Shown: positions 59,418-60,648 of the stretch, in pieces | How the letters are laid out: each line of letters opens with the position of its first letter | Position numbering within the stretch: the first letter of the stretch is position 1 | Source of the DNA: Methanomethylovorans sp. | GTDB taxonomy: Archaea; Halobacteriota; Methanosarcinia; Methanosarcinales; Methanosarcinaceae | Direction: 5' to 3' | DNA length: 60,648 nucleotides | Assembly: GCA_014361205.1 (NCBI GenBank) | Contig: JACIVZ010000002.1 | Coordinates: forward strand, 1-60,648 | Translations under genes and position numbers: made by a program | The notes under the pieces: generated by a model | Databases searched by the model: none | Seen by the model: the letters and a program-made list of their open reading frames with translations, nothing else | What the model was told of the DNA's origin: nothing

Positions 59418-60233
59418 ATGCTCGAGATCCTTCAGTACAGTTTCATGAAGAATGCTATTTTAACTGCGATACTTGCAAGCATAGCTTGTGGAATAATAGG
59501 CGTTTATGTCGTTGTGAAAAAGATATCTTCCCTTAGCGGAGGGATTACTCATGCTTCCTTTGGCGGTATCGGCCTTGGATATTTCCTTGGAACAAATCCA
59601 CTGTATGGGCTTATACCCTTCAGCCTGCTTTCTGCTCTTATAATGGGACTTGTAAGTAGGCGTTCAAAAGTATCAGAAGACACTGCGACCAGTATACTCT
59701 GGTCTCTGGGCATGGCACTGGGAATTATTTTTATATACCTGACACCAGGCTATGCACCCGATTTGATGACCTATCTTTTCGGGAACATCCTTACGGTATC
59801 CACATCCGACCTGCATTTAATGTTAGGACTTGATGTCCTTATATTGATAATAGTATATGCATTCTACAAGGAGTTCATGGCAATATCATTTGATGAAGAA
59901 TTTGCAACGGTAATAGGAGTTGCTGTGGAGCGTATATATCTTCTGCTTTTGTGCCTGATAGCCCTTACCATAGTGTTGCTCATCAAAGTAGTAGGTATAA
60001 TCCTTATCATAGCTTTGCTTACAATGCCAGCCAGCCTGAGTGCACATTATACATATAACCTTCGCAATATGATGTATCTCTCCATCTTCTTCGGAACATT
60101 TTTCAGTATAATGGGACTGATTCTTTCCTATGCCCTGGACATTCCCTCGGGTGCAACTATAATCCTTGTTATGTCAGGAGTATATATTATACATTTAATA
60201 TACGATAACATTAAAAAGAAGGTTCATGCTTAA
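59418..60233 (+). CDS. znuB: Zinc/manganese ABC transporter permease
   Basis: 271 aa from the ATG at 59418, with TGAGGTC upstream. It has eight or nine membrane helices, with the VVKKISSLSGGITHASFGGIGLGYFLG motif typical of ZnuB/MntC permeases and the conserved Asp/His-free pore part LLTMPASLSAHYTYNLR. It is the last gene of the metal-uptake operon. Confidence 0.94.
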   Translation: MLEILQYSFMKNAILTAILASIACGIIGVYVVVKKISSLSGGITHASFGGIGLGYFLGTNPLYGLIPFSLLSALIMGLVSRRSKVSEDTATSILWSLGMALGIIFIYLTPGYAPDLMTYLFGNILTVSTSDLHLMLGLDVLILIIVYAFYKEFMAISFDEEFATVIGVAVERIYLLLLCLIALTIVLLIKVVGIILIIALLTMPASLSAHYTYNLRNMMYLSIFFGTFFSIMGLILSYALDIPSGATIILVMSGVYIIHLIYDNIKKKVHA

Positions 60234-60256
60234 GATGAGATACGATACCAAAAATA

Positions 60257-60268
60257 GTTTTATAAAAC
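60257..60268. terminator. Short palindrome between znuB and the SMR gene
   Basis: GTTTTATAAAAC is a perfect 12-bp palindrome in the 37-bp gap between convergent genes. It could act as a weak bidirectional terminator. Confidence 0.3.
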
Positions 60269-60270
60269 AA

Positions 60271-60594
60271 TTAATGGATATTTGTGCTTAAATGCAGTCC
60301 CACCACTCCTATTATAATTAGTGTAAGGAACATTATTCTTAGAACAGACATTTCTTCATTGAACCCAATGAATCCTATAAGTGAGATTAATGCTACTCCC
60401 AGACCCGCCCATATAGCATAGGCAACACTTATATCTATCTTTTTAAGAGCAATAGTAAAAAAAATAAAACTGATACTATAAAACACAAAAATAAATATTG
60501 ATGGTAATGTTTTTGTAAACCCTTCAGATAGTTTCATACAAGTGGTTCCGCATATCTCAAAAAGTATGGCAGCAGCAAGGTACAGATAGCTCAT
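60271..60594 (-). CDS. Small multidrug resistance (SMR) transporter
   Basis: 107 aa with four membrane helices. The first helix carries the conserved glutamate that couples proton and drug (ILFEICGTTCMKLSEGFTK). The others contain SVAYAIWAGLGVALISLIGFI and LIIIGVVGLHLS. It fits the EmrE/SugE-like family. A strong Shine-Dalgarno (GGAGGGGAT) lies immediately before the ATG on the minus strand. The substrate (quaternary ammonium, guanidinium or other) is unknown. Confidence 0.9.
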   Translation of the reverse strand: MSYLYLAAAILFEICGTTCMKLSEGFTKTLPSIFIFVFYSISFIFFTIALKKIDISVAYAIWAGLGVALISLIGFIGFNEEMSVLRIMFLTLIIIGVVGLHLSTNIH

Positions 60595-60648
60595 ATCCCC
60601 TCCTGAATGCTTTTTGCATATAATTAAATTTTTATGATTTTTTGTTTT

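Noticed and set aside
1-60648. CRISPR arrays, tRNA or rRNA genes
   Set aside because: I looked for regularly spaced direct repeats and for cloverleaf-like sequences with TTCGA-type T-loops in the spacers and saw none that I can support.

Overview
The window is a 60.6 kb, AT-rich piece of an archaeal chromosome. It almost certainly comes from a methylotrophic or aceticlastic methanogen of the Methanosarcinales. The evidence is a complete mtrEDCBAFGH operon (methyl-H4MPT/H4SPT:coenzyme M methyltransferase), cofE (coenzyme F420 synthesis), archaeal SecD/SecF, SRP19 and a Sec61-beta/SecG homologue, RadB, a replication factor C small-subunit paralogue, archaeal-type phosphoglycerate mutase, Methanosarcina-type S-layer proteins, a DUF1699 protein, PGF-CTERM-type sorting, and TATA/BRE promoters with leaders often close to zero. 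I saw no rRNA, tRNA, CRISPR array or intact insertion sequence. The exact genus cannot be fixed by reading.

Layout. 0-7.4 kb (minus strand): a DUF1699 protein, an orphan ParA/MinD ATPase with a winged-helix partner, Elp3, a degenerate RFC small subunit, SecD and SecF. 7.4-16.4 kb: dCMP deaminase, CofE, Hsp20, ApgM, an S-layer-like membrane protein, aspartate kinase, PurM and three genes of unknown function. 16.4-21.6 kb: the eight-gene mtr operon with a structured leader. 21.8-30 kb: housekeeping and small conserved archaeal genes (sugar isomerase, USP, DUF5806, SRP19, a 57-aa SecG, MtnA, HD hydrolase, TrmI, RadB). 30-34.7 kb: a glutaredoxin-like protein, class III ribonucleotide reductase NrdD, its activase NrdG, and ThiL. 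34.7-42.2 kb: a giant S-layer-related protein, a regulator, an SsuABC-type ABC transporter and a bactofilin-like protein. 42.3-47.7 kb: a terpene-cyclase-like helical-repeat protein, a second NrdD without an ATP-cone, and a secreted M12-type metalloprotease whose signal peptide is out of frame. 48-55.6 kb: an ATPase/NifX-like metal-cofactor cluster (Mrp, DUF134, radical SAM, MBL-fold, two NifX-like proteins, two MinD ATPases with inserted ferredoxin domains), interrupted by a dead hydantoinase gene. 55.7-60.6 kb: a PGF-CTERM protein, a DtxR-family regulator, ZnuABC with the decayed remains of a tandem duplication, and an SMR transporter.

Genes that work together: Mtr makes methyl-CoM and pumps sodium. 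SecD/F, SRP19 and SecG serve export, which the many surface proteins here need. The glutaredoxin, NrdD and NrdG form one deoxynucleotide-synthesis unit, with dCMP deaminase adding to the dUMP supply. The 48-55.6 kb cluster resembles the 'orange protein' (ORP) gene set of anaerobic bacteria and is the most intriguing system in the window. Other notable signals are two probable non-AUG starts (an RFC paralogue and RadB), tandem duplications that copy promoter or start regions (10740-10801 and 24951-24986), a tetranucleotide tract at the frame break of the protease, and several perfect palindromes in front of operons.
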